Positions 33,331 through 43,164 of a stretch of 64,000 nucleotides of DNA are shown here, piece after piece (the first letter of the stretch is position 1; every line of letters starts with the position of its first letter). The position numbers and the translations under genes are program-made. The DNA comes from CAWAWP01 sp963841205 (GTDB lineage: Bacteria; Chloroflexota; Ktedonobacteria; Ktedonobacterales; JADMIN01), in NCBI GenBank assembly GCA_963841205.1, contig CAWJCH010000031.1, positions 8,262 through 72,261 of the forward strand. Reading direction: 5' to 3'. The notes beneath the pieces were generated by a model. It searched no databases, was not told where the DNA came from, and was given only the letters and a program-made list of their open reading frames with translations.

Positions 33331-33536
33331 CGAGTGCCTCGCTCGTTTGACAGGATGAGTCTAACGTTATGTAGCTCGAACGCCCGCATTGCAGCCTAGA
33401 ACCTACCCAAGGATTCTGCCTCATCGACGTCTCGCGTGAATTATCGAAGTCAGTGAGCCCCTGTGAGACATTTTGTGGATCAGGTGGTATCGCGTGCGTA
33501 ACGGACTGTCGACGCCCACGCCCGACGCCGTCGCGC

Positions 33537-34742
33537 TCACAGCACGCGGAAGAGCAGGGCCTTGAGGTAGCGGTCCTCAGGGAATCCGAGGAGCCAGGGG
33601 TGGTCCAGACTGGGACCGAAGGTGGCGATCAATTGGGCAGCGCGGCCCGCGCGCAGCAGCCCCTGACGCACGGCGGCTTCGAACTCGGCTGCGTCCACCG
33701 CGCCGGAGCAAGAGCACGTCAACAGCAGACCCTCCGGGCCGGTGACGCGCGCGGCGTTCATGTTCAGCGTCTCGTAGCCGCGAAGGGCGTTATCCTTCAT
33801 GCCGATGTTCTTCGCGAAGGCCGGCGGATCCACCACCACCACGTCGAACCGCTCCTCCGTGTTGGCAACCTCGGGGAGATAGCGCGACACATCACCCTCG
33901 ATGAAGACGTGCGCCTCGGGATCATGGCCGTTGAGGGTGTAGTTGCGCTTCGCGAGATCCAGCGCGGGGGCCGAGGCGTCCACGTTCACCGTGCGCAGCG
34001 CGGGATTCTTCGCCAGCGCCGCCAACGCAAAGCCGCCAGAGTACGAGAAGCTATTGAGCAGGCTGGTCGCGTTGCGGGCGAGCTCCGCGATGAGCCGCCG
34101 CTTCTCGCGCTGATCGAGGAAGAACCCGGTCTTCTGCCCGCCCCACGGATCGACCAAGTAGCGCACACCATACTCGTTGATCTCGATCGTTTCTGGCACG
34201 GCGCCCCACGCGATGCTCCCGCCACCCATCGGCACGCCCTCGCGCTGCCGCACGCGCACGTCGTCCCGCGCCAGGATGCCCTCCGGCGCCAGCACACGTC
34301 GCAGCGCCTCGATGATCATCGCGCGTTGGCGCTCGACGCCCGCGGTGTGGAACTGCGCCACTAGCCAGCGGTCGAAGCGATCCACGATCAGGCCAGGCAG
34401 GAAATCCGCCTCCGCATTGATCACTCGATACGCGTTCAGGTCGGTGGCCAGCAGCGCCCGCGGCCGCTGCGCGCGCCCGACGCGGCGCACATAGAAATCC
34501 TCGTCGATAGCCTCCTCGACATCGCGCGTGAGCACGCGGAAGGCGAGGCTGTTCTTGGCGTTAAGATGGCCGCGCGCCACCCACTCGCCGCTATTCGCCA
34601 CCACATCCGCCACCGAGCCGGCGGGCAGGTCAGCGGGCAGTTGCTCGAAGGCGCCCGAGAAGAGCCACGGATGCCCCGCCTGCACGGCGTAGTCGCGCCC
34701 CGGACGGAGGCGCAGCGTAGGGTACTTCGTTGGTGCGGCCAT
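33537..34742 (-). CDS. rlmI: Class I rRNA cytosine-C5 methyltransferase (RlmI type)
   Basis: 401 aa. S-adenosylmethionine-dependent methylation of 23S rRNA. An N-terminal PUA domain (YAVQAGHPWLFSGAFEQLP, VADVVANSGEWVARGHLNAK) and EEHD-like domain (NAEADFLPGLIVDRFDRWL) precede the Rossmann methyltransferase: QKTGFFLDQREKRR, LLNSFSYSGGFALAA, TVNVDASAPALDLAKRNYTL, DVVVVDPPAFAKN and LLLTCSCSGAVD (catalytic Cys region). Length and domain order fit RlmI/YccW. Confidence 0.88.
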   Translation of the reverse strand: MAAPTKYPTLRLRPGRDYAVQAGHPWLFSGAFEQLPADLPAGSVADVVANSGEWVARGHLNAKNSLAFRVLTRDVEEAIDEDFYVRRVGRAQRPRALLATDLNAYRVINAEADFLPGLIVDRFDRWLVAQFHTAGVERQRAMIIEALRRVLAPEGILARDDVRVRQREGVPMGGGSIAWGAVPETIEINEYGVRYLVDPWGGQKTGFFLDQREKRRLIAELARNATSLLNSFSYSGGFALAALAKNPALRTVNVDASAPALDLAKRNYTLNGHDPEAHVFIEGDVSRYLPEVANTEERFDVVVVDPPAFAKNIGMKDNALRGYETLNMNAARVTGPEGLLLTCSCSGAVDAAEFEAAVRQGLLRAGRAAQLIATFGPSLDHPWLLGFPEDRYLKALLFRVL

Positions 34743-34880
34743 GCGCCGGCGATCCTTCCCGCATATATCGTACGTTGACGCGCCAGTATAGCACGCGGGT
34801 CAACGCGCTTGCTCCCCGTGACGTTCGACGGGGATTCCCCGCGAGCTGTTGACATTCCCGCCGTATACGTCACGCACGAT

Positions 34881-34907
34881 CCGCCCTGGCCTTCAGGTAG
34901 AGGGCGG
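34881..34907. repeat. Hairpin with CCTTCAGG centre
   Basis: CCGCCCT (34881-34887) pairs with AGGGCGG (34901-34907); inside, CC-TTCA-GG forms a second short stem. It stands alone in the 294-base interval 34743-35036, which otherwise holds no gene. Same class as the hairpins at 48686 and 48744. Confidence 0.6.
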
Positions 34908-35036
34908 CATCACCCCCCAACAACCCACCGCGAAATGATGCCATCCTTCCAACTGACCCGCCTCGCCCCTATATCGTAGGGCGTTCGCTGATCCATACTC
35001 AGGCGGCGCAGCGCGGCCCCTGCCGCTCGTGGCCAC

Positions 35037-36539
35037 TCATCGCAATGCTGCAATGGTGCGCGTCATCCGCGCGTGCAGTTCCTCGTAGAGGGTGCTAGCG
35101 CCGGGATTCGGCTGGTAGGTTCGCGTGACATACGAGCCCGCCGCCGCGCCGCTCGCCAGCGACGCGATCCTCCCCGTGCCGGCGGCCGCAAGCAGCGCCG
35201 CGCCGAGCGCCGAGGCGTCCTCCGTGGTGCCGACCTCGACCGGCACGCCAAAGACGTCCGCCTGCACCCGTGCCCAGAGCGCCGCTCGATTGACGCCGCC
35301 CGCCAGTCGCACCCGCTCGATGGAGAGGCCGAGGACCCGCGCCGCCACTAGTCCGTCGCGCAGCGCCAGCGCCACTCCCTCGACCGCGGCACGCGTCAGC
35401 GTGGCCCGCGTATGTTCGGGCCTCAAGCCGACGAAGGCACCCGCGACGCCAGAATCCATCTCCGGTACGCGCATGCCGTTGAGGTGCGGGACGAAGAGCA
35501 GCCCGCGTGCCCCCGGCGGTTCGCGTTCGGCCTCCGTCAGCAGCGCGTCGAGCGCATCATCCTGCGCTCGCCCGGGCAGCAGCAGACCCGCCAGCCAGGC
35601 CAGCGCGGACCCACCCGCCAAGATCGCCGTCATCAGGTGCCAGCGAGCGGGCACGACGTGACAAAGCGTCTGCATCCGCCCCATCGCGTCGATCACTGGC
35701 GTGGAGCAGACGGCAGAGAACTGCCCTGCGGTGCCGAGCGTCGCCAGCCCACAGCCCGCGTCACCGGACTCGCCGACCAACCCCAGGCCCAGCGCGGCGC
35801 ACTCCGCATCACCTCCACCCGCCATCACCGGCACCCCCGCGCGCAGCCCCAGTTCACGGGCAGCCACCCCCGTAAGCGTACCCGTCACCTCAGCCGACGC
35901 CACAATGGGCGGCAGCAGGTTTGCTGGAATCTCCAGCGCGTCGAGCAGCTCCGCCGACCACTCGCGTGCGGCAACGTCGCACAGCAAGGTGCCACTGGCG
36001 TCGCTGGGATCGGTCGCGTACGCGCCGGTCAGGCGCCAGCGTAGGTAGTCCTTGGGGAGCACGAGGTGCCGCGCGGCGGCGTAGTGCTCCGGCTCGTGCG
36101 CGCGCAGCCACAGCAGCTTGGCGGCGGTCGCGCTGGTGCTCGCCGCGCTGCCGCTGATCGCTCGCAGCCGCTCGACGCCCACCTGCCGTGTGATGAAGCG
36201 TGCCTCTGCCTCGCAGCGAGCATCTGCCCAGGTGTGGCATGGCGCCACCGGCTTGCCCTCGGCGTCGAGCAACAGCAAGCCATGCATCTGGCCGCTCAGC
36301 CCGATCGATGCAACGCGCCCGAGCGGCACGCCACGCGCATCGAGCTCGGCGAGCGCATCCGCAGCCGCGCGCCACCAATGCTCCGGCTGCTGTTCCGCCC
36401 AGCCGGGCTTGGGCCGCGAGAGCGGATATGCCCGCGACGTGCCGGCGACGACGTGGCCAGCGCCGTCCATCACCAGCGCCTTGAGGCTCGATGTGCCAAG
36501 GTCAAAGCCGAGGGTCAGATCCTCCGCGGGGGCACTCAT
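35037..36539 (-). CDS. xylB: Xylulokinase (FGGY family)
   Basis: 500 aa. Phosphorylates D-xylulose to xylulose 5-phosphate for the pentose phosphate pathway. FGGY_N: LTLGFDLGTSSLKALVMDG, SIGLSGQMHGLLLLDAEGKP (SGQMHG is typical of xylulokinase) and TWADARCEAEA. FGGY_C: VMAGGGDAECAALGLGLVGE, GTAGQFSAV and RVRLAGGVNRAALWARVQAD then DASALGAALLAA. The ATG (36539) overlaps the TGA of the DUF4012 gene in ATGA, so translation is coupled. No xylose isomerase is visible nearby. Confidence 0.88.
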   Translation of the reverse strand: MSAPAEDLTLGFDLGTSSLKALVMDGAGHVVAGTSRAYPLSRPKPGWAEQQPEHWWRAAADALAELDARGVPLGRVASIGLSGQMHGLLLLDAEGKPVAPCHTWADARCEAEARFITRQVGVERLRAISGSAASTSATAAKLLWLRAHEPEHYAAARHLVLPKDYLRWRLTGAYATDPSDASGTLLCDVAAREWSAELLDALEIPANLLPPIVASAEVTGTLTGVAARELGLRAGVPVMAGGGDAECAALGLGLVGESGDAGCGLATLGTAGQFSAVCSTPVIDAMGRMQTLCHVVPARWHLMTAILAGGSALAWLAGLLLPGRAQDDALDALLTEAEREPPGARGLLFVPHLNGMRVPEMDSGVAGAFVGLRPEHTRATLTRAAVEGVALALRDGLVAARVLGLSIERVRLAGGVNRAALWARVQADVFGVPVEVGTTEDASALGAALLAAAGTGRIASLASGAAAGSYVTRTYQPNPGASTLYEELHARMTRTIAALR

Positions 36540-39058
36540 GGCGACGGCGGCTGCGGCGCGGCGCCGAAGGTGAAGCGCAGGTCCGTCGAGAGCGGAGTGT
36601 CGTAGGTGACGGTCTTCTTGCCCTCTGCGGAGACGTGCTGCGCGGGATGCAAGGTCACCTTCGCCTCGTAGTCCGTGCCACCCTGGCGCCGTATGAGGTC
36701 GGTATACGGCACCACGCTCGCCGCCACGTTCGCCGTCGATGCCGGCGCCACGCCCGGCACATACCAGCTCAGTGTCAACGTCGCGGTACAGCCCAGCGGG
36801 ACCACGACGTTGCCGGCCCACATCGCCAGGTTCGCCACATCGCTGGTGGTCGCCGTCGGCCCGCCGAGCGTCATCAACGGAGGATCGCGGTCATTGCCGG
36901 GCAGAAGCGTACCGGTACGCGGCCCCGGCGTATATCTGCCGCCTGTGCAGACCAGGTTGCCGGGATAGGGATTGCCATTGCAGGTGGAGGAGGTACATTG
37001 CTGCGTTGTGCTCTGGAATCCATACGCGCTTTTGAGCTGCGCCCCCTTCGGCGCGTAGATGCGCACGTAATCCCAGTATGAGACGAAATCGCCAGGGACG
37101 ATGTTGGCGTCGTAGTTATCGAACGTAATGGTCACGTCATGCGTCGCGCCGCCCTTGTCGTCCAGGGTGACGTTGTCCTCTTCGAGCGAGTTGATGTGCG
37201 CATCTACCTTGCCCGCCGACCAATTCGTGCTATCCACCATGAAGCCGTCAGTGCCAACTGGGAAACCTATCGCGCCGCCTGCCGAATGCTGTAGCAGCAG
37301 GTTCTCGAGCGCCTTATTGGTCACATAAAACTGAATGTTGTGCGCTTGCATGTCTATGAACACCTGCTTCGCCACCGGCACCAGCTGCTTGAGGGTGAGG
37401 CCGCGCAGGCGTGCTTCGAGTGCCGTCGCCATCGTCCGGACGAAGTAGTGACGTGCGTTGTTGCCCGACGGCTCGCAGTCGGTCGTCGAGCCGCCCTGTT
37501 GCAGGCAGATGCTCTGATCGACGGCTGCGCCGGCTTGCGTCAATTGGTAGAAGTGAATCTTATCGACCAGGTTATCTGCCGTCACCGTCTCGTTGAAGAG
37601 GGGCACGGTCAGCGGCCCTGTCACCTTCAGGAGATCGCCCATCGCGGTCGACGTGAACTGGATCACCCCGTCTGTGTTGCCGCCGCCCAGGCTCTTGAAG
37701 AAGGGATTCGTCGCCTCGCTCTTAAAGACGCTCATCAGCAATTGAGCGTCGGTGGGGAAATCGGCGGCTAGGTTCGCGTCGCGCAGGCCCCAGTTGGTAA
37801 TAGGCCACCACGAATACGGCGCAGGCGCATGGCGACCGTTGCCGTTGTCCCCAAAGATCCAGCCGTTGCTATACCCCGGCGGATTAGCGCACGTGCAGCG
37901 GTAGTCCAAATCATCCATAGAGAGAATGGGAAGACTGCCGATCTTGCCGTCCTGGACGTTCAAAATGCTGTACTGGCCGCTGAAGCCGCCGCTCGACCGA
38001 AGCTCCGTACTGTCCAGTTCTTCCACGAGGAAATGACGCGGCCCGTCCACGCCGGCGAGCCACCCGATCGGCTGGATCAAACTATCCGCCTGTTGCAGAT
38101 CGCTCTGCGCCTTGGGCAGCTCGCCGACAAGCTGCGTGAACTCTGTCTTCTGTGAGGCGCAGATCGGCAGGTCAGCCACGTTGATCGACGCCACCTGCAC
38201 CTGGATGTCGGCCAGCAGCTTGACGGAGTCATCCATCGCCTTTTGGAGGCTAGTCACGTCCGCCTGCGTCAGCAGCGATTGGCCGCCGAGGCTCGCGCCA
38301 TGGAGTCGCGTCAGGAGGGGCAACGCCGCGTTTGAAAGCTCGACGCCCATCGCGGACACGTCGTATCCCGCGGTCGCCAGCCCCCGCGCCGTCATCATCT
38401 CGCCCGAGACCTTCGGCACGTCGCCGGCGATGTTGAGGATCCAGTCGGGACGATTCAGGCGCCCTTGCAGCTGCGCGAAGTCACCCTCGGCGGCAGTCAA
38501 CTCGGCCTGCGCCTTCTTCACCGTGGTGGCGTCCGGGATACTGCCGGAGAGCAACGAGCTGACCGAGAAACCGGACGAGCTCGATCCGGGCGTCGCCGTG
38601 CCCGACGGCGTCGATATCGCGCAACTGCTCGACGCCGTACCACTGGTCGGCACGCCTTCGAGGATATCCTTCGCGGTGAGCAGGTGATGTACGCCGGAGA
38701 GGCCGATCGCCTTAATTTCGTCGTAGTCGCGCAGCCCACTCACCGCCGCGACGACACCGGGGATGGCGACCGCCAACACGATCGAAAACACGACGGCGAG
38801 CACGATCAGCCGGCGCCGCCAACTCTTGCGGCGCCGCGCCGGCGCCGGCCGCGAAGCAGCGTCGTATGTCGGAGCCGAATGCTCCGCGCCCGATAGCGAA
38901 TCTGCCCGCCGCCTCCGAGGGATCGTAGGCGTCCCGCCTTCTGGGCGAGACGGCCCCATCGCGGTCGCTAAACCTCGCCCTTCGGGGAACGCTTGCCCCG
39001 CCGCGACTTGCTCATCGAGCGGCATTCCGGCGCCTTCGTCCCCCGTCTTAACGTCCAT
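36536..39058 (-). CDS. DUF4012 membrane-anchored surface protein, about 840 aa
   Basis: Start MDVKTGDEGAG with GGGAG just upstream. About 80 polar residues are inside; an Arg-rich stretch (RRRKSWRRR) precedes one transmembrane helix (LIVLAVVFSIVLAVAIPGVV, about 83-105). The rest is outside. The DUF4012 region shows LTAAEGDFAQLQGRLNRPDW, DGPRHFLVEELDSTELRSSG, FSGQYSILNVQDGKIGSLPI and NWGLRDANLAADFPTDAQLL. DUF4012 resembles LytR-CpsA-Psr-type enzymes' relatives in cell-wall glycopolymer attachment, but function is not shown. The C-terminal part holds beta-rich domains with paired Cys. Coupled to xylB by a 4-base overlap. Confidence 0.8.
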   Translation of the reverse strand: MDVKTGDEGAGMPLDEQVAAGQAFPEGRGLATAMGPSRPEGGTPTIPRRRRADSLSGAEHSAPTYDAASRPAPARRRKSWRRRLIVLAVVFSIVLAVAIPGVVAAVSGLRDYDEIKAIGLSGVHHLLTAKDILEGVPTSGTASSSCAISTPSGTATPGSSSSGFSVSSLLSGSIPDATTVKKAQAELTAAEGDFAQLQGRLNRPDWILNIAGDVPKVSGEMMTARGLATAGYDVSAMGVELSNAALPLLTRLHGASLGGQSLLTQADVTSLQKAMDDSVKLLADIQVQVASINVADLPICASQKTEFTQLVGELPKAQSDLQQADSLIQPIGWLAGVDGPRHFLVEELDSTELRSSGGFSGQYSILNVQDGKIGSLPILSMDDLDYRCTCANPPGYSNGWIFGDNGNGRHAPAPYSWWPITNWGLRDANLAADFPTDAQLLMSVFKSEATNPFFKSLGGGNTDGVIQFTSTAMGDLLKVTGPLTVPLFNETVTADNLVDKIHFYQLTQAGAAVDQSICLQQGGSTTDCEPSGNNARHYFVRTMATALEARLRGLTLKQLVPVAKQVFIDMQAHNIQFYVTNKALENLLLQHSAGGAIGFPVGTDGFMVDSTNWSAGKVDAHINSLEEDNVTLDDKGGATHDVTITFDNYDANIVPGDFVSYWDYVRIYAPKGAQLKSAYGFQSTTQQCTSSTCNGNPYPGNLVCTGGRYTPGPRTGTLLPGNDRDPPLMTLGGPTATTSDVANLAMWAGNVVVPLGCTATLTLSWYVPGVAPASTANVAASVVPYTDLIRRQGGTDYEAKVTLHPAQHVSAEGKKTVTYDTPLSTDLRFTFGAAPQPPSP

Positions 39059-39365
39059 ATCTCCCGGTTCCCCCGCGTCAACCATCCACATCTATTTGCG
39101 CTGCTATCTGCGCAGGAACTGCCTGGACTCGCGGACCGCCCGGCGTCACAGCCACGGTCCGCCGTGCCGGCTGCGAGCGACGAAGCGCAAATCCGCCAGT
39201 ATCCGCACGATTCTGGCCAGCTATTTCACCGCCACTCAGTATGTACCGTAGTCCTCGGCAATCGATGCTCACCACACCCAAATGTCACCGGCTCTCTACT
39301 TTCAGAAGACGACGCGCGAGGGAGTCTGCAAGTTCCTTGCGCGAGGGAGCGCCTGCATCTAGCGC
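39059..39365. other. Intergenic region, no feature seen
   Basis: 307 bases between two minus-strand genes. It must hold the promoter of the DUF4012-xylB pair, but no clear -10/-35 pair is visible. Confidence 0.3.
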
Positions 39366-39986
39366 CTAACTCAGGCACATGTCCTCACCGCTGAGGTCCT
39401 CGAAGCAGCCACCATCCTGCGTCAAGATAACCGCTCTATGAATGTTCGCGAATTGCTTCGGGGTCGCCGTCAGTTCGGCCTTCATCTCGCCGCCGACGAC
39501 CTCGCCCGGCACGTTCACAATGCGGCAAAACTTGAAGGTCGCCGTGTCCGTCGTCGGCGTCGATCCCTTTATATTCAGCGTGATCGTGAAGTCGTTTCCT
39601 CCACAGGTTGAAACGCCCGAGAGGACACCCAGGAACGGCGTAAAGTATCCCGCGGCCGTTTCCGACGCCGTCGGCCCGGCCAGTGACTGCTGCGAGGCGT
39701 AGGTGGCGACCGCCAGGCTTGGCGCCGTTCGGCCCACCGCGAAGACCTCGTTCGCGTCGCTATCCGACTCAGGATGCTTCGAGAAGTAAACTTTGAGGGG
39801 ATAGGCGACGCTCGTCGCGGTTGGCGCCGTCGCCGCGGTCGCGCGGGCCGTCGCCGCCACTGTCGGGCTACGCCGGCCAGTGGTCGTCGCGGACGAGCTG
39901 CATCCCGCCAGCAGCGCAATGCGCGACACGCACAGCTTCGGTGCCCACCGGCGCATCAGCCCGAGCCCCGCGTAGCGCGTGTTCAT
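39366..39986 (-). CDS. Lipoprotein with GerMN-like domain, 206 aa
   Basis: Start MNTRYAGLGLMRRWAPK; signal peptide with lipobox ALLAGC (Cys28 lipidated), then a Thr/Ala-rich linker. The domain starts at YPLKVYFSKHPESDSDANEV and has SQQSLAGPTASETAAGYFTP, which resembles the L..GPT..E..G block of GerMN domains. The ending FANIHRAVILTQDGGCFEDL fits the same fold, with two Cys (GGCFE, EDMC). It would be anchored on the outer face of the cytoplasmic membrane. Role unknown; GerMN proteins occur in spore germination and in cell-wall complexes. Confidence 0.65.
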   Translation of the reverse strand: MNTRYAGLGLMRRWAPKLCVSRIALLAGCSSSATTTGRRSPTVAATARATAATAPTATSVAYPLKVYFSKHPESDSDANEVFAVGRTAPSLAVATYASQQSLAGPTASETAAGYFTPFLGVLSGVSTCGGNDFTITLNIKGSTPTTDTATFKFCRIVNVPGEVVGGEMKAELTATPKQFANIHRAVILTQDGGCFEDLSGEDMCLS

Positions 39987-40124
39987 GGAACACTCCCCAG
40001 CGTCTATCCCCGGTAGCTTCGCGCGGCCGGGTGGCAAACCCACGCCGCACGCCTACCGCCAGTATAGGCGGCAGCCTGACCCCAGAAATATCGCGTGCGT
40101 CACAGTTGCGACCGGCGCGATTGG

Positions 40125-41138
40125 TCAGCGCCGTGGGACGTCCATCGCCGCGAGGAAAGGCAACGCCAGCAGCAACACATCGTAGGTCAAGCGCGGATTC
40201 GCGTTCGCGTCGAATCCCGCCTGCGCCGCCAGCAGCTCGCGCAGGAACGCCTCCGCCCGCGACGGACCCACCTTCCGCCCCTGTCGTACGGCCTCCGCCC
40301 GCCGCTCGCCCGCCGCGACGAGGTGCGTCGCGCCGCAGGCCGCCAGGGTGACGTCGCGCCACCAGAGAATCCAGAGCGCCAGGGTAGCGCGCGCCGTCTC
40401 AGCGTCGGGCGCAAGCGAGCCGGTCAGCCGCAGTCGTTGATCGCGCGTCGCTGCCGTCAGCTCCGCCAGCCGGTCGAGCGTCTCCGTCCGTATCGCGCGC
40501 AGCTCCGGCTTTTCCAGCGCACGCGCCGCCCACCCGAGCCGACCCTGCGCCAGCGACGCCAGCAGCCGCGCCTCGTCCTCGGCCGCGTGCCAGCGCTCCC
40601 GCAGCGCGGCGACCACCTGCTCCGTCGAAAGCGGCTGCATCGTCAGCAGTTGGCAGCGCGAGAGCACTGTCGGCAACAGCGACTCCGGCTCCGAGGTGGT
40701 CAGCACGATCACCACGCCGGGCGGCGGCTCCTCCAGCGTCTTCAGCAGGGCGTTGACGGTGCTCGGCGTCATGCGCTCCACGCGCGGCACAATGAAGACG
40801 CGCCAGGCCCCCGCGCTCGGCGCCTGATTCGCCATCCGCACGACCGTCCCGCGCACCGCCTCCACGCCGAGCAAGCGCTTGCCCTCCTCCGGCTCCACTA
40901 TCGCCACGTCAAGATAGTTGCCGTGCGCGATGCGCAGGCACGTCGTGCAGACGCCGCACGGTTTCTCGGTCGAAGCTGCCCTCGCCTCGCAGACCAGCAA
41001 CTTGGCGAAATCGAGTGCGAGCGTCGTCTTGCCGATGCTTTCGGGCCCCGCAAGTAGATAGGCATGATGCACCTGCCCGCGGTCGAACGCCCCGGCCAGC
41101 CGCTGCCAGGTCTGCACATGACCGATCGTGTCCCGCAT
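40125..41138 (-). CDS. holB: DNA polymerase III delta' subunit
   Basis: 337 aa. Clamp-loader subunit. AAA+ fold: QVHHAYLLAGPESIGKTTLA (Walker A), zinc-binding Cys cluster CEARAAS..CGVCTTCLRI, VEAVRGTVVRMANQAPSAGA, VERMTPSTVNALLKTLEEPP (the LLKTLEEPP motif is diagnostic) and SRCQLLTMQPLS. A C-terminal helical domain (ALWILWWRDVTLAACGATHL) completes the family length. ATG 41138 follows GAGAGGGGACGC. Read alongside the divergent LON-domain gene. Confidence 0.9.
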   Translation of the reverse strand: MRDTIGHVQTWQRLAGAFDRGQVHHAYLLAGPESIGKTTLALDFAKLLVCEARAASTEKPCGVCTTCLRIAHGNYLDVAIVEPEEGKRLLGVEAVRGTVVRMANQAPSAGAWRVFIVPRVERMTPSTVNALLKTLEEPPPGVVIVLTTSEPESLLPTVLSRCQLLTMQPLSTEQVVAALRERWHAAEDEARLLASLAQGRLGWAARALEKPELRAIRTETLDRLAELTAATRDQRLRLTGSLAPDAETARATLALWILWWRDVTLAACGATHLVAAGERRAEAVRQGRKVGPSRAEAFLRELLAAQAGFDANANPRLTYDVLLLALPFLAAMDVPRR

Positions 41139-41330
41139 GCGTCCCCTCTCTCGCCCGTACACGTCGCCAGCCCGCGCAGCGCGACAGCATGTTGGCATAC
41201 GCCATTACCACCATGATACATTCTGCGGAAGGTCCCCGCAGCACTGACCAGGCAGGCCGCGCAACCTCGCCCAGGTCAACCGCAGACGCGATGCGGGCGT
41301 GCCACCGATCCGCTAGACTAGGAGCGCGGC

Positions 41331-41990
41331 ATGGCGGATGAGCTCTTTGTGGTGCCGTTGTTTCCACTGAACGTGGTGTTGTTTCCCGGCATGGCGCTGC
41401 CGCTGCATATCTTCGAGCCGCGTTATCGGGAGATGACCGCCGACTGCCTGGCCGACCACGCGCCGTTCGGCATCATGCATCGTGCCACGGACGGCGGAGA
41501 GGCGCGGAACGACACGACCAAGATCGGTACCTTCGCGCGCATCGCGGATTACGAGCAGTTGCCTGACGGCTGCTACAACCTCCTGGCGATGGGCACGCAC
41601 CGCTTCGAGATCGCTGAGCTGCGCAACGATAAATCGTACCTCACCGGCCTCGTGCGTCCCGTGCGCGACACCGAAGAGAGCGATGCCGCGGCCCGCCCGC
41701 TGCTCCATGACGCCCGCGAGGCATTGCGCACGTACCTTCGCCTGGTGATGACGCTGATCGGTGGCGAGGAGCGTCACATCGAGATCCCCGACGACGCCCG
41801 CGAATTGTCGTACCTGATCGGCATGTGCCTCACCGACGACGAAGAGAAGCAGCGCCTGCTTGAGATCACCTCGCTGGTAGAGCGATTGCGCCGCGGCAAG
41901 GCGATCCTGCGCGACGAGGCCCAAGCGCTCACACGGCAGCTCCAGGGCGGCGTCATGCACGCCAAGCCCGACCGCTCCATGCTCAATTGA
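41331..41990 (+). CDS. LON N-terminal substrate-binding domain protein
   Basis: 219 aa. Only the LON substrate-binding domain, without ATPase or protease parts: LFVVPLFPLNVVLFPGMALP, LHIFEPRYREMTADCL, IGTFARIADYEQLPDGCYNL and THRFEIAEL. The C-terminal helices (ARELSYLIGMCLTDDEEKQR, LLEITSLVERLRRGKAIL) complete the stand-alone form found in many bacteria; role not established. AGGAG lies 7 bases before ATG. A TnpB right-end hairpin starts 3 bases after its stop. Confidence 0.85.
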   Translation: MADELFVVPLFPLNVVLFPGMALPLHIFEPRYREMTADCLADHAPFGIMHRATDGGEARNDTTKIGTFARIADYEQLPDGCYNLLAMGTHRFEIAELRNDKSYLTGLVRPVRDTEESDAAARPLLHDAREALRTYLRLVMTLIGGEERHIEIPDDARELSYLIGMCLTDDEEKQRLLEITSLVERLRRGKAILRDEAQALTRQLQGGVMHAKPDRSMLN

Positions 41991-41992
41991 CA

Positions 41993-42015
41993 CTCCCCAC
42001 GGCTGAAGCCGGGGG
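41993..42015 (-). ncRNA. TnpB right-end hairpin, likely omega RNA core (copy 1)
   Basis: CTCCCCACGGC-TGAA-GCCGGGGGAT folds as a GC-rich hairpin. It lies just beyond the stop of tnpB copy 1 (42038, minus strand), where IS605-type elements make the TnpB guide RNA from the tnpB 3' end and right end. A 30-of-32 match occurs at 61972-62003 without a tnpB gene. Confidence 0.5.
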
Positions 42016-42037
42016 ATGCTCGGTTCTCCGCCGCAGC

Positions 42038-43161
42038 TTACGCCACGGCTCCCCGAAGCCTTTGCCCAAGGCTCTCTATGTTCTTGGCGGCGTTGTGGTC
42101 CCGATGCAGGCTGGTGCCGCAGTCCGGGCACGAGTGCCAGCGGACGGACACGCCTTTCGCGACGATGACGCCGCAGCCAGAACAGGTCTGGCTGGTGTAG
42201 GCAGCATGGGCACGGCGACGACTGGGCGCCCGGCCCCTGCTGCCTTGGCGCTCAGGATGCGCAAGAATTGGGACCATCCGGCGTCCTGAATGGACTTCGC
42301 CAGGTGGTGGTTCTTGAGCATGTTGGCCGTCTGCAAGTCCTCGTGCGAGATCGTGTCGTGGGCCTGGACGAGTGCCAACGCCGTCTTGTGGTGGAAGTCG
42401 GCGCGCTGGCGCTTCACCTTCAGGTGCGCCTGAGCGAGCAAACCCACAGCTTTCCTACGGCGGTTACTTCCCTGCTTGCGGCGACTCACCCGGCGTTGGG
42501 CCGTCTTGAGCGCGCGCTCCGCCTTGCGATACCAGCCAGGGTGGACGATGCGCGTCCCGTCCGACGTGGTGGCGAAGGCTTCCAGCCCCAGGTCTATCCC
42601 CGCCTCCTGGCCGGTGGGTGGGAGCGGCTGCGTCGGCACCTCGGCGCACGAGAAGCAGACGTACCAGCCGTCCGCTTCTCGACTGATCGTGACCGTCTTG
42701 GGGGTGCCCTCAAGCGGGCGACTCCAACGCAGGGCGATCCTGCCGATCTTCGACAGGACCAGGAAGCCATTATCCAGGGTGCCCCCGTTGCCGAATTGCG
42801 GGTACGTCAGGCTGTTGTAGCGGTTGCGTCCGTGGAAGCGCGGATAACCGGGCGTCTCGCCCGCCTTGACGCGGCGGAAGAAGGCTTGGAAGGCGCGATC
42901 TACTCGCTGCACCACGTCCTGCAAGACCTGGCTGTGGACTTCGCCGTACTCCGGCATCTCGGCTGTGATGCCGGGATGCTCGGCCTTCTGCTGGTAGGAA
43001 CCGACGGAGACGCCGCACTTCCGCCAGGCTTCGCGGCGTTCCGCGACGGCGGCGTTGTAGACGTGGCGGCAGAGCATCACGGCGCGATCAAGCATCCGCT
43101 CCTGTTCGCGTGTCGGTTTCAACGTGAACTTAAAGGTCTTGCGGACCGCCTGCTCGGCCAT
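42038..43161 (-). pseudogene. tnpB: TnpB RNA-guided nuclease, copy 1, with C-terminal frameshift
   Basis: N-terminal HTH_OrfB_IS605 region (VRKTFKFTLKPTREQERMLD), RuvC-I GIDLGLEAF, RuvC-II TISHEDLQTANM. Near 42210 the frame must change: AKAAGAGRPVVAVP in the long frame, then AYTSQTCSGCGVIVAKG, HSCPDCGTSLHRDHNAAKNI in another, giving the CxxC...CxxC zinc ribbon and RuvC-III Asp. Adding one C to a CCC run at about 42208-42211 (GGG on the plus strand) restores it. Without the shift the protein lacks the zinc ribbon and last catalytic Asp. Starts 3 bases after the tnpA stop. Confidence 0.8.
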
Positions 43162-43164
43162 GCC

